A stretch of DNA of 64,000 bases from Mytilus galloprovincialis (Eukaryota > Mollusca > Bivalvia > Mytilida > Mytilidae). The notes under the pieces were generated by a model. It saw only the letters and a list, made by a program, of their open reading frames with translations, made no database searches and was not told where the DNA came from. The DNA lies in the NCBI RefSeq assembly GCF_965363235.1, contig NC_134847.1, positions 74,282,268 through 74,346,267 of the forward strand. The letters are read 5' to 3'. This document shows, one piece after another, positions 1 through 12,725 of this stretch. Both the position numbers and the translations under genes were made by a program. Numbering within the stretch: position 1 is the first letter of the stretch; every line of letters begins with the position of its first letter.

Positions 1-2328
1 TGTTAATGGAAATACATATGTGTTTACAGCGGTTGATATGTTCACTAAACTATTATTTGCATACCCTTTGCGAAATAAAGATGCCATAACCGTATGTGAG
101 GCAATTTACAGGATGTTTACTACTTTAATATCGGATCGCGGTAGTGAATTTACCAATAAGTGTGCAGCCGAATTATGTAAATTGCTTGAAATAACACAGG
201 AGTTCACGCCAGCATTTGCCCATCATTGCTTAGGAGCGTGTGAACGCCAACATCGAACGTTAGCAGAACGTTTAACAACTCATGTTCTAAAAGGAAAATC
301 ATGGGAAAACGAACTACATTCCTTTACATTTTCAATGAACTCGTCTGTAAACAACATCATTGATTTTTCTCTATTTGAAATACTCTATGGGAAACGCCCA
401 AATTTTTCGCTCATTCAATATAATAGCGCATCTTTCAAAGACATACCCGTAGATATGCGTACGTATTTTCAGGAACTCACTTGTAAATTAAATACAATAC
501 ACGAAATAGTATCCAACAATGCTATCGCATCCGGCTTACAAATGGAGGAAAAGGAGAATTTGAAAACTAATAACTTAAAATTATCAATTGGTTACAACGT
601 GAACCTACTGGTGTAGGAAGAAAATTTCAACCAATTTTTGATGGTCCGTATCAACATTCCGAGTTCTCATCTTATCAAACTCCGCGACCCAACAAGGAAA
701 AGAAAGTTGTCCGACCCCGTACATATAAACAGACTGAAAATAGCACATATCCGAACACCCGACCCTGCGCATTGTTTAGCGCCTTTAAATATTGAGAGTA
801 TCGAGACGGAAGAAAGTAAAACTTTAAGTTCTAGTAAGAATGACGATATTGACAACCAACCGTCCGATACTATTGACAGTGAGCCTCATGTTAGGAGGTC
901 TAAAAGAAAAGTTAATAAACCATTGCGTTTCAGAGACGAAAACTTCGTAACTGCTAATGACATTGAAAGTTGAACTGATGTCAAATCCGAAAAGGTTAAA
1001 CGAATTTTAGCAAAGAAAAAGAACGGAAATCAATCATTCCTATATTTAGTGCAATTAGTCGGTGAATCCTCTGATTCCAATGAAGGACGTTATCTCAATT
1101 ATCCAAAAAAAGCGCAAGATTTGTTAATTTCACGGCCGCCGCCGCTAGTGAAATAATTTATTGTATCTACATTATGTATTATCTTGGTGATAACTGTATC
1201 GCCAATTACCTTGAATATTCCGCATTTTAAATTGCAACAGTGTCGTTAGCGTTCAATGATAAGTGTATATATATAGTCAATGTGCGCGGTATTTTTTTTG
1301 AATGGTTCTGTTTCTTCAATTTGAATTTAAAGGGTTTGGTGATAACTGTAGCGTTAATAACCAGTGTTTTTTTTTAAAAACGTATACGAATTAGAATTAA
1401 AGATCAATAATTTGAGAATATTTTCATACAAGAATGGCCCATGTGTGTTATTCTGCAAAGTTTGAAATGAAGTTAATGGTGTTTCATAAAACGGATTTGG
1501 TGAAAACTGTTTCGCCAAAGTGAATTTCGAATGGTGTTCTTGTGATTAGGATGGGAAATTTACAGTTTATGAATTGAATAACATTTAATGAACATTTGTT
1601 TTATACGTTGTGTAACTAATGATACATTTGTTTTATGATTGTGTGTTTATATGATTGTGCGTCTGCTACCCATTTCATTTATGCACTTTTTATAAGTACA
1701 TGCAATTGTGTATATTTATCTCTATGAGTAAGAACGAGTAAGAAAGTGGTGTAGGAGATGTAATGATTTGCTTAGAACGAAAACCTTTAATTTTTAATGC
1801 TGTCGTATGTGTGTAGACAAGCGAACGAGGAGTTTATGGTCTCCACTGAGAAATCGTAATATTTATTATTCAATCGATGGAATAGTTAAATACTGTATCT
1901 CTATTACACTATACTTTATATTTGGTGCATTATTTGCAATATTTTTAATTGACTCTATATGATAGGTACAAATGAATGTTTGGGTGCAGTGGCGAATGTT
2001 TGAGAAGGTTTTAGAAGAGAGAATTGTTTTATTAGTTGCTTTGAAATTGCATAATTATATGACTATAATTTTGTTAATTATTACAATGTTATATTCCGTC
2101 TGTGAAACTAGCAACCATTTAGAAATTTGAAAAATTTCTTTCTTTCGGGGCGGGGATGTTATACACATATTTGCATTATAAATAATGGTTGCTAGTTCAC
2201 AGTCTGGTATCTGTATCACTCCGGAATCGGAAAGGGTTATTCCGTATCCGGACTGATATTAAGTATCTCTCTTTTTCTTGTCGATGAGGGTAGCAGACGT
2301 TATTTTTATTTGAGTGCAAAATATTACA
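1..2328 (+). mobile_element. Ty3/Gypsy-type LTR element, 3' part, upstream tandem copy (fossil)
   Basis: This is the 3' portion of a Ty3/Gypsy-like retrotransposon cut by the window edge. The parts seen are integrase core sequence (about 20-616), the C-terminal tail of pol (about 638-973), a long non-coding stretch, a purine-rich tract (GGGGCGGGGA) at 2147-2156, and a short 3' LTR at 2157-2328 that begins TGTTATA and ends TTACA. It is broken, with at least two breaks in the visible coding part. It is nearly identical to 4760-6915, so the duplication is young. Clade within Ty3/Gypsy was not determined. Confidence 0.8.
2157..2328 (+). repeat. Short LTR (3' LTR of upstream Gypsy copy)
   Basis: The stretch starts TG and ends CA directly after a purine-rich tract, the layout of a 3' LTR. 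A near-identical 172-bp stretch lies at 6744-6915. The 3' edge is chosen at TTACA; an edge some 40 bp further on is possible because the flank is shared by both copies. Confidence 0.6.
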
Positions 2329-2447
2329 TCAAAAACTATCTTATTCGTTATTATATGTGTCCTTAATATACAAAAGTCCCCAAAGGATACAGAACCTAAA
2401 CATTGCACTAGGAACATTCCCTACACCCAGGCCATACGAATAAAAAG
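2329..2447 (+). mobile_element. Penelope-like element fragment at the duplication junction
   Basis: This piece repeats 6916-7034 almost exactly. That downstream copy encodes a PLE segment resembling the linker after the reverse transcriptase (PKHCTRNIPYTQAIRIKR, compare PKHCSRGIPFSQALRIKR in the PLE at 13832-15360). Here it ends abruptly at 2447 and gag-like sequence of the next Gypsy copy follows. It is therefore the 3' flank of the Gypsy insertion, carried along in a tandem segmental duplication. Confidence 0.7.
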
Positions 2448-5400
2448 AATAAAAACATGAAATGCTCTCCAAATTTATCAGTGGCTTACCAGACCAAATG
2501 TCATTTTTTGTTCGCGCAGGGATGCCTCCAGATATGCAAAACGCCCTCGCTTCCGCAAAAATGACAGAAGACTAGGGTTATAGAAAACATGATGATTCTG
2601 TAAATGCCGCAGGATTCTTCAAAAACAAATCTCGTGATAACAGAAGAACTGCAGATGATCGAAATAGTTGGGTGAGCGATTTACGAGAGCAAATTCGGGA
2701 GTTAAGCAAGTTAGTTAATGCACAAAAAGAAATGAAATCCGACAAAATATCCCCAGATCTCGAGTCTCCTGCAGCGGCTTCATTTGAAATATCCGAAACG
2801 AAGGATCAGATACAGACACTAACGTCTCTGTTATCATGAATGAATGTGCAGAGTAAGCCACAGGCTACATATGACCGACAAAATACTCCTGGTCGTAATT
2901 ATAATTATCCAAGAAATGGCGGACAAGTTACAAATGATCGCAATAACTTTTCCGGGCCGTGTTTTAAATGTAATGGTAGAGGTCACCGACAGCGTGAATG
3001 TTATTAGAACGGTATGGACAAAAATATGTCGACTGCAAAATATCAGTTGTGTCAGCAGGAGGGACATACAGCGAATGTCTGCACAACGTTTGATTCGGGA
3101 AACCGACAGAACCCGGGAGACAGGCACGGTCGTCCGGGATAGATTATGAAAGTGCCTTTATAGACTTCAGTTCACAAAAGAAGCATCAATTTTTGTACAT
3201 TAATGTTTTTTTTCGATCAGTTGAAAGTGGCTGCATTAGTTGACTCTGGCAGTTCCATAAATATCATGTCAAAATCTTCATTTGATTCTGTTTCCGACAA
3301 GCAAAAATTATCATTTGAACAGTTGGATTGTTCGGAAATACGGTTAGCCAATAATGACACAATTAAAGTAACGGGAACGGCCAACATTAAATTGTACATA
3401 GAGACACGAGGGGAAATTGATATTGATGTATATATTCTCCCAGTAACTTCACATCCGTTTATTCTAGGGACGGATTATTTGATGAAAAACAATGTTGTGT
3501 TAGATTTTAGCAAAATGTCATATCAATTGAATACCGCAAATGTTCAAACTCATAAGCGACTTAGCCTTGAACCAAATACAGATACTGTTGTTTGGGCTAG
3601 GGTTCCGAATTACATTGCATTGGGACTACAAGGTGTGTGCTGCAAAAGCAAGTTTTCGTGTAGTAAAGGTCTACTTGTAGCTAAAGTGTTGTTACCGTAC
3701 CGTACAATAGGAAAGTTCCGGTTAAATTTTAAATCCAACAAGTGAGAATGTCGTTATTGCGAAAGACCGTACAATAGCAGAATTTAGTGTACTAAATAAC
3801 GAATATGAATGTGCATCATTTTCAGATACTATACCGGAAGTACAGCATGTAGACGTTTCCGAAACTATTGAATCACCTCATTCAAAATTTACTTGTTCGA
3901 AACCCGACTATTCAAAAGTGAAGTCCCTGTTTACCTTACCCGAAAATTTGCAAGAAACTGAATCAGATAAACTAGCGTGTTTGTTGAATGACAATCTAGA
4001 TCTTTTTGTCACGGAAAATAACCCGAATTTAGGCTTTAAACGTGTGGTGGAACATAAGATTTTACTAAAACCAGACGCCGTTGGCAAACACCAAAAGCCA
4101 TATCGACTTCCCCTTTTAAGAGGGAAATTTTGAGAGAACATCTTGACAATTTATTAAAACAAGGTATTATTGCTCCTGTGAGTGAAACAGAAGATTTATT
4201 AATTACAAGTCCTATTGCACTAGTCACTAAGCGATCCAAGAATTCTACAAAACCGTGTGCCCAAGACTTTCGATTTTGTTACGATTTTCGTTTCTTAAAT
4301 TCACAAACTAGGGAATTCAAATATTATAGACTATCTCGAAAATGACACTTTACCCGAATCTCAAAAGGAGGCTAGGCGAGTTCTTTAAAAACCATCTGAT
4401 TACGCCTTGATTGACAAAGTACTATTTCATTCTCGAATCGCTAAAGCTAAAAGAAACAAAATGATGGATCATTGTCAGATTGTTATACCTGAGGCGTTAA
4501 TTAATACTGTGCTTAAAGTTGTTCATGATTCACCCTTTGGCGGACATTGTGGGATTAATAATACTTTGGACAGGGCAAAGAACACTTTTTTCTATCCAAG
4601 AATAGGAAACATCATTCCAGACTATGTACAATCATGTCACATTTGCCAAATTCGCAAGGTTTCAAATAAGCAAACAAAACAGGAAATAGTGTCTTTCCCA
4701 ACGCCGGCCGAACCATATCAAGTGTGGCAGATGGACCTATGTGGCCCTAATCAAGTTTCTGTTAATGGAAATACATATGTGTTTACAGCGGTTGATATGT
4801 TCACTAAACTATTATTTGCATACCCTTTGTGAAATAAAGATGCCATAACCGTATGTGAGGCAATTTACAGGATGTTTACTACTTTAATATCGGATCGCGG
4901 TAGTGAATTTACCAATAAGTGTGCAGCCGAATTATGTAAATTGCTTGAAATAACACAGGAGTTCACGCCAGCATTTGCCCATCATTGCTTAGGAGCGTGT
5001 GAACGCCAACATCGAACGTTAGCAGAACGTTTAACAACTCATGTTCTAAAAGGAAAATCATGGGAAAACGAACTACATTCCTTTACATTTTCAATGAACT
5101 CGTCTGTAAACAACATCATTGATTTTTCTCTATTTGAAATACTCTATGGGAAACGCCCAAATTTTTCGCTCATTCAATATAATAGCGCATCTTTCAAAGA
5201 CATACCCGTAGATATGCGTATGTATTTTCAGGAACTCACTTGTAAATTAAATACAATACACGAAATAGTATCCAACAATGCTATCGCATCCGGCTTACAA
5301 ATGGAGGAAAAGGAGAATTTGAAAACTAATAACTTAAAATTATCAATTGGTTACAACGTGAACCTACTGGTGTAGGAAGAAAATTTCAACCAATTTTTGA

Positions 5401-6915
5401 TGGTTCGTATCAACATTCCGAGTTCTCATCTTATCAAACTCTGCGACCCAACAAGGAAAAGAAAGTTGTCCGACCCCGTACATATAAACAGACTGAAAAT
5501 AGCACATATCCGAACACCCGACCCTGCGCATTGTTTAACGCCTTTAAATATTGAGAGTATCGAGACGGAAGAAAGTAAAACTTTAAGTTCTAGTAAGAAT
5601 GACGATATTGACAACCAACCGTCCGATACTATTGACAGTGAGCCTCATGTTAGGAGGTCTAAAAGAAAAGTTAATAAACCATAATAATCCAAAAAAAGCG
5701 CAAGATTTGTTAATTTCACGGCCGCCGCCGCTAGTGAAATAATTTATTGTATCTACATTATGTATTATCTTGGTGATAACTGTATCGCCAATTACCTTGA
5801 ATATTCCGCATTTTAAATTGCAACAGTGTCGTTAGCGTTCAATGATAAGTGTATATATATAGTCAATGTGCGCGGTATTTTTTTTGAATGGTTCTGTTTC
5901 TTCAATTTGAATTTAAAGGGTTTGGTGATAACTGTAGCGTTAATAACCAGTGTTTTTTTTTAAAAAACGTATACGAATTAGAATTAAAGATCAATAATTT
6001 GAGAATATTTTCATACAAGAATGGCCCATGTGTGTTATTCTGCAAAGTTTGAAATGAAGTTAATGGTGTTTCATAAAACGGATTTGGTGAAAACTGTTTC
6101 GCCAAAGTGAATTTCGAATGGTGTTCTTGTGATTAGGATGGGAAATTTACAGTTTATGAATTGAATAACATTTAATGAACATTTGTTTTATACGTTGTGT
6201 AACTAATGATACATTTGTTTTATGATTGTGTGTTTATATGATTGTGCGTCTGCTACCCATTTCATTTATGCACTTTTTATAAGTACATGCAATTGTGTAT
6301 ATTTATCACTATGAGTAAGAACGAGTCAGAAAGTGGTGTAGGAGATGTAATGATTTGCTTAGAACGAAAACCTTTAATTTTTAATGCTGTCGTATGTGTG
6401 TAGACAAGCGAACGAGGAGTTTATGGTCTCCACTGAGAAATCGTAATATTTATTATTCAATCGATGGAATAGTTAAATACTGTATCTCTATTACACTATA
6501 CTTTATATTTGGTGCATTATTTGCAATATTTTTAATTGACTCTATATGATAGGTACAAATGAATGTTTGGGTGCAGTGGCGAATGTTTGAGAAGGTTTTA
6601 GAAGAGAGAATTGTTTTATTAGTTGCTTTGAAATTGCATAATTATATGACTTTAATTTTGTTAATTATTACAATGTTATATTCCGTCTGTGAAACTAGCA
6701 ACCATTTAGAAATTTGAAAAATTTCTTTCTTTCGGGGCGGGGATGTTATATACATATTTGCGTTATAAATAATGGTTGCTAGTTCACAGTCTGGTATCTG
6801 TATCACTCCGGAATCGGAAAGGGTTATTCCGTATCCGGACTGATATTAAGTATCTCTCTTTTTCTTGTCGATAAGGGTAGCAGACGTTATTTTTATTTGA
6901 GTGCAAAATATTACA
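2448..6915 (+). mobile_element. Ty3/Gypsy-type LTR element, downstream tandem copy (fossil)
   Basis: This is a longer copy of the same Ty3/Gypsy-like element. Parts in order: the end of gag with a zinc knuckle (CFKCNGRGH, near 2960), an aspartic protease with a DSGSS motif (near 3240), the start of a reverse-transcriptase region (near 3900-4340), an integrase with an HHCC zinc-binding domain (about 4500-4660) and a catalytic core (about 4700-5375), a pol tail, a long 3' non-coding stretch and a 3' LTR (6744-6915). No 5' LTR or primer-binding site is present because the copy begins inside gag. It is broken, with several breaks (about four or more), and does not look able to move. Family assignment rests on the gag-protease-RT-integrase order. 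Confidence 0.82.
6744..6915 (+). repeat. Short LTR (3' LTR of downstream Gypsy copy)
   Basis: This is the partner of 2157-2328. The same purine-rich tract precedes it and PLE sequence follows it, which marks the 3' edge of the insertion. Confidence 0.6.
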
Positions 6916-8000
6916 ACAAAAACTATCTTATTCGTTATTATATGTGTCCTTAATATAAAAAAGTCCCCCAAGGATACAGAACCTAAACATTGCACTAGGA
7001 ACATTCCCTACACCCAGGCCATACGAATAAAAAGGATGTGCCCCACCAACGATATTGCAAAAAACGACTACAAGAATTTCGCGGTCACCTAAAACATCGG
7101 GCTACAAAAGAAATGACATTGATAAAGGTTTTTCTCGTGCTAACAACATCAGCCGAAATGAACTTTTACAAATTACAGACAAAAAGGTCAACAAGAGGTG
7201 GCTTTTGTGTTGAATTACCATCCAAATTTTACAACTTATCTCACTTAATCCGCGCCGGAAAATCGGAAAGATAAACATCCTAAACTATCCAACATCTTTC
7301 CCGAGTCACCTGTACCGGCTTTCTGTAACCCGAAAAGCCTTAAAGACTTGCTGGCGAGAGCTGATTTATCCTCTTAAGCAGGCTCTACGTCTGTGGGTTC
7401 GAGCAAAGGTTGCAGAAACAAACGATGTCTGACTTGCGAACAAATACTGGATACCCAGACTTTTAACAGTCACTCCACTGGTACAGAATACAGCATATTT
7501 TGCAATGTTAATTGCAAGACTACAAATGTTGTGTATCTCCTACAGTGTAAATGTGGTAAACAGTTTGTTGGCGAGTCAGAACAGCCGTTATACAAACAAA
7601 TGATTCCGTGTAGTAGAACAGCCGTTATACAAACAAATAATTCCGTGTAGTGCTTCACATTAGGGTTATATTACTTATTATTACAGTCTATGTTTCAATT
7701 TACTTACCTTACTCATCTCTAAAATAAATTAAAATTTGTTGAATATACCAATTTAAAAAATTGCTTAATTTATTTAGGGATGTAAACGTACCAAGCCACG
7801 TTCAACTAGTTAAACTTAGTCAAAATTTATTATTATATTTTAACGGCCGTTTGTTTGCGATGTTTAAATACGCAGACTGTTGTAACTACTCTACCGTTGT
7901 CAAATTTGAAATATTTACAAGTTTAGATCGTTTAGTGCTGTTTATTTGGAATTTTTATTGACGCAATCGTTCTTGTAACGCCGTTTTTGTAGCTAATAAA
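6916..8000 (+). mobile_element. Penelope-like element, 3' part (decayed)
   Basis: The piece at 6956-7092 encodes a linker region after the reverse transcriptase (CTRNIPYTQAIRIKRMC). About 7393-7650 encodes a CxxC-type cysteine motif (RCLTCEQ) and the start of a GIY-YIG endonuclease (VVYLLQCKCGKQFVGESEQ). The coding region is shifted between frames and ends in a small tandem duplication (about 7583-7650). Bases 7768-8000 match the 3' untranslated region of the minus-strand PLE at 11640-12610 (shared words such as GGGATGTAAACG and AAATACGCAGAC). The Gypsy element lies inside or at the 5' break of this PLE, so the PLE is older. Confidence 0.7.
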
Positions 8001-9165
8001 ATAGATGTTGATTATTGAAAAATTAAATAGAGTTTGGTTAGAATATGGCATTTAAACGGCATAAGCTGTCTAGTTCATATTCACCGATTCTAACATACTA
8101 AATCTTTTAAAAATGTTAAAAATAAATTATAAAAAAAACCAAAAAAACCCACCAATTCATAATACATGGGCTCGATAATATGTATCAGTTGTTTTGCGTG
8201 TATAATAGTCTAGACGTCATACAAATAACCACCGAGATGACCTACAAAGTCTGTCGACGGTCATTAACACGATATAACCATGAGTATAGATTTAATAAAA
8301 GTGAACTTTTGCAATTTGATTTTTCTAGTTCTGTTTGATTTCATATGTTAGGTTATACATATATCTTATTCATTGTTTTTACCTGTTGAAGAATGCGGTT
8401 TTGTAGATCGAATCAGTCAATTAAATTGTTTACCATTCTTTTACTTTCAATGTTGACATTCTTTTCCTTTTAGTAATTGCGCACGCCTAATTCATGCGTA
8501 ACCAATATCTAGCTAAGAGGTTAAATTAAAGTTCACATAAATACGGATGCAATTTGATCGAATGTTTCGTTTTAAAGTGAAAGATTCATCTGCGATGTTT
8601 CTTATCCTATTTTGACAAAATTTAACAAAACTTGCTGTTAAAAGCGAATTATCATTTCACTTTTTTACCTTAATGATGATTGAACAAATAAAAATAATAT
8701 TCTAAGTTTTCTATGTATTTTGTAGGTAATGCCCTTTTGAGGCATTATTTTGCCATTACGGTTTTGAATATTTATTTGGACCAGGAATTATTTATGTTTT
8801 GTAACACTTAAGTTCCGCTTTTCGCCTATTAATACATGAGATAAAGTATATGAAGGTTCAACATGCAGGAGAGTATATCAACCCTATGATTATCATTTTT
8901 CCTATTTTAGATGTCGAAATCGGTCATGTGTTGTATTGAAAATATATGCACAGAAAAAAACATTGCAGATACAATGGAGATTAATCACAACTATACAGTC
9001 ATCAAATCTGGTAAATACAAAGTTTAAAATTTCATATTACATTGATATAAGAAGATGTGGTATGTGTGCAAATAAGACATTTCCGCATCAAAGTCACAAT
9101 CTACAAAAGCTAACCATTATAGGTCAAAGTATGGTCTTCAACACAGAGCGGAACATTGGCTCATA
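8001..9165. other. Non-coding AT-rich stretch
   Basis: I see no supported gene here: all frames are short, and no splice-linked exons or tRNA-like boxes stand out. It is probably intergenic sequence or old unrecognised repeats. Confidence 0.5.
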
Positions 9166-9400
9166 CCGAACAACAAGCTATAAAGAGCCCATAAATGACG
9201 AGTGTAAAACCATTCAAACGGGAAAACCGATGAACTAATCTATATATAAAAAAAATAACGGAAATAATTTATGAACCACATAAACAAATGACAACCACTG
9301 AACATCAGATTCCTGCCTTGGGCAGGTGGAAACAATTGCTGCGGGTTTAAACGATTTAATAGGTACCAACATTCACCCATATCTGAAACAATAGTGTGAC
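9165..9400 (+). repeat. Dispersed mussel-type repeat, family F
   Basis: The wording (AGCTATAAAGAGCCC, CCATTCAAACGGGAAAAC, GACAACCACTGAACATCAG) recurs in part at 22690-22760. I recall it as an abundant dispersed sequence in mussel genomes. A 100-aa reading frame at 8936-9238 overlaps it and has no recognisable domain. Confidence 0.5.
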
Positions 9401-9495
9401 ATCACAATACGTTATGTATTTTTTTTTTTATTTAATAATATTGTTTCAAGGAAATATATGAAGATATCAGGCTTCTTATATATATATATATATAT

Positions 9496-9729
9496 ACAAC
9501 TCGTCTTACATCAACCCAATAATGTTAGAAATTTTTTGTTCTTCCCTCCCCGGGATTCGAACCCATACTACCGAGATATCGAGACACCAAATCGCCTGCA
9601 CTGTAGCCGTCCCTCTAGACCACACGACCACCTGGGCTTCAAATAATAAAGCTTTCGGTGGTCGTGTGTTACCTTTCCTAGCAAATTTACAGATCTAACA
9701 TTTTTGGGTTGATGTTTAGACGAGATGTA
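9496..9729 (-). mobile_element. tRNA-headed SINE copy, composite, TA-flanked
   Basis: On the minus strand the tRNA-like head shows a B box (GGGTTCGAATCC, near 9550-9565) and an A-box-like stretch (GTGGTCTAGAGGGACGG, near 9607-9625). The copy is bounded by inverted sequences: it starts ACAACTCGTCTTACATCAAC and ends with the reverse, GTTGATGTTTAGACGAG. The tail module is therefore present on both sides of the head. A (TA)n run precedes it at 9478-9495. Confidence 0.65.
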
Positions 9730-10845
9730 TATACATAATGTACACAGCCATGTATCATCATCATTGCTGGTGATCCGATGGATAAATCTGTTGTAGAGTT
9801 GTCACTGACGCAGACGTATATCATAGCCAGAAATTAGTAACGCTTTTGCTAATTAATATTCATAATATTTAATGAGAATTGTACCACGTGATAATAGTTT
9901 GAACTGGACTGGCTTGATATCAATAAAATCTTTAAAACACGGATATTATAAGTTGCCCGTCACAGAGTCCTTGATTATAATCACTCTGGTATTTCCGTAA
10001 AGTTGCCAGGCGGTCAAAATCAAAACAATGAACGCGAATTTATGCAATTGTTCGTGTTTTTGTGAGTTAATTCTTCTTGAAATAGGGCCATTTTCACTTT
10101 ACGTGGGAACCTAGAGTTTAACGACTACACATACAAGGTTTAGACTTGCTTATTCTTTGGACATTCAAGTTTTAAATTTCAACCCGGCAACCTGTTTTTC
10201 TAATGACCTTGTAAGCCAATTTTCGACACGAAGTTTGCAAATTTGACGTTTCAGCCATTTTAGCCTGTATTTTATACTGCAATATTAAAAGCCTCTCGCT
10301 TCGATTTTTAAAATAGCTCAGGAACCTGGATTTTTGCAACAACAGTCATTATGTTTCGTTTCAATGGTGTATATTGTTGTGTATATTTATTTTCTGCCCC
10401 GGCAACCAGTCTATCACTTAAATAAAAAGTTAAAAGAGATATTTATTCAAAATTCCCTATCATTTCAATATAATTTCCGTGACCCGTATCCGATTTCTTT
10501 AGTATAATATGCAAATAAACAAAGAGGCGTTGATTTCTGGATATGTATATCCTATATTGACTCTTAAAATTCAAGAGTCTATCTAAAAATGAGGATACTT
10601 TTTCTAAAAATGAGGGTACTTTTTATATGGCCTTTCAAATACCGTTTCGATCCCTAACATCACTGAAGAGACATTTATTGTCGAAATCCGGATCTGGTGT
10701 ACTAAAAAAATATTGATATCTTATTTTTGTGGCATTACATCGTGGCCACAAGTAAAAAAAAAAAAATTCTGTTTAGTATTAAATTTATATTAAGATCCAT
10801 TTTGTTACATCTTGTGATCAATTTTATTTGGCAATCGCCAATGGC
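9730..10845. other. Non-coding stretch, no gene seen
   Basis: No supported coding exon. The words near 9790-9815 (GTAGAGTTGTCACTGACGCA) recur at 17945 (inverted) and 18310, so its first 100 bases belong to a repeat shared with the SINE-rich segment near 18 kb. The rest is AT-rich. Confidence 0.45.
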
Positions 10846-10849
10846 AGTC

Positions 10850-11168
<319 letters not shown>

Positions 11169-11639
11169 TATATAAAATATATAAAGTGCCTAGAAAATCA
11201 ACCTAACGATGTTAGAGTAGATTTGATTCGTAACTTCCTCCCCGGCGCCGGGGCTGGAACCTGTACTTTATTTTCTAACTTCTACGACAACACCGCCTAG
11301 CATTGCGCAGAGACCTTATCCCCTCCTCTAACTCTAGCTTACAAAAATAAGCTTTCGTTTCGGGAGGTGTTACCTTCTTGTAGGAATTAAACAAGGATCT
11401 CTGATACAATACACGAAGTATTTATTTTTAGTGTACAGAAATGATCATCTACTCATCTCTTCAGTATAATTGCAGGATGCTAATCTATTTTTAGAAGCAT
11501 ACAATCACTGTAAATAAATATATGTATATATTTTTAGACACTATATATATATGTATATATATATATATAAATGACTGAATAAATAGTCAACGATAAATCT
11601 TACGGGGCGATGGATCATATAAACATGATTCAGTACACT

Positions 11640-12610
11640 ACAAAATATAATATATAACAAGTCTATAAGGGTCACCAAAAACACAATAAAACGAACAATA
11701 TGTTAGATATTTCGGATAACAGATATCCTTCTTCGGTAATTGCACGATGACATATGATTCGTGTCAATTCAAATTAAGACTCTATCAAAATCTTGAAATT
11801 TATACAATTAAAACGAACGCTGGAACAATTTAAAAATTTCCAAACACGACGCAAAGACTACAAAGATATGCCAAAATAAAAATAGTTATTTACGATGTGA
11901 ACTGGCACAACTTTAAATTCCCAAAGGTGGTGACATTTGAGATGTTAAACAACTGCGTGGAAATACAGTCCCAGTAAACAGTCCTGACCGATCTAAGCTG
12001 GTATAATATTTAAAATATGACAACGGTAGAGCAATTGCAACAGAGACTGCGTATTTAACACCCTAAAAATATAGTAATTTGATGATAAGAAAAATGAGTA
12101 ATACATTTTTACTAAGGTTAAGTAATAGAACGTGGCTGCGTATTTACACATCCCTGCCAACTGTAATTAAAACTAGTATACTTAAAAAATTCCTGAAAAG
12201 TGTAAGAGTCCAGTACTGAAGCCGGATTTACTGGACACAAGTGATGGCAGGAAATTAGTGATGGTAGGTAAAATGAGTGACTCTTCTATGTTTTTTCAAT
12301 AATGCCCTCTGGGGAAACTGTCCTGAGCTTTCTTATCCAAAAACTTTCCCGAGCAAGTCTGTCGGCCTTTGACCAGTCCTTGTTGTGATCTATGATGGTG
12401 ATGGTAAGTTTTTTAAGATCAGCTTGGGCGTGCCCATGTGATCTTAAATGACGACTTACGGGAAGTTCGGGCTTGCAGGTGTAGTCACTACGATGACCAT
12501 TCATGCGTTTGTTGAATGGCTGTTCTGTCTCGCCAACATACTGCATGCCATATCGACACTGAAGAATGTATACAACATTCTGGGTTTTGCAAGTTACATT
12601 ATAAAATATT
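11640..12610 (-). mobile_element. Penelope-like element, 3' part on minus strand
   Basis: The minus-strand frame at 12286-12609 encodes a GIY-YIG endonuclease domain (VVYILQCRYGMQYVGETEQ) with the following R, H and W-K positions (RMNGHRSDY, VSRHLRSHGH, RESFWIRKL). The copy is 5'-truncated at a (TA)n run (12611-12634), so the reverse transcriptase is absent. The 3' untranslated region runs down to about 11640 and ends with a hammerhead-like fold (11701-11736). Bases 11980-12200 match the 3' region at 7768-8000, so this is the same family as the PLE that carries the Gypsy element. Confidence 0.8.
11701..11736 (-). ncRNA. Hammerhead-like motif at PLE 3' end
   Basis: On the minus strand the core reads CCGAAGAA, then a 5-bp stem GGATA/TATCC with loop TCTGT, then GAAA, then ATAT...ATAT as a possible stem III. 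PLEs are known to carry hammerhead ribozymes near their ends. The first core box departs from CUGAUGA, so self-cleavage is uncertain. Confidence 0.45.
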
Positions 12611-12725
12611 GTATATATATATATATATATATATAAGTGCCTATAAATAGCAGCACATGACATACAAATCTATGGGAGTGTGGATTAATCAGTACAGAGA
12701 TTAATTCAATTATACAAATAAAATT

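Noticed and set aside
1-7034. A complete LTR element with two LTRs (2157-2328 as 5' and 6744-6915 as 3')
   Set aside because: PLE sequence follows the first LTR before gag resumes, so the two LTRs are both 3' LTRs of duplicated copies.
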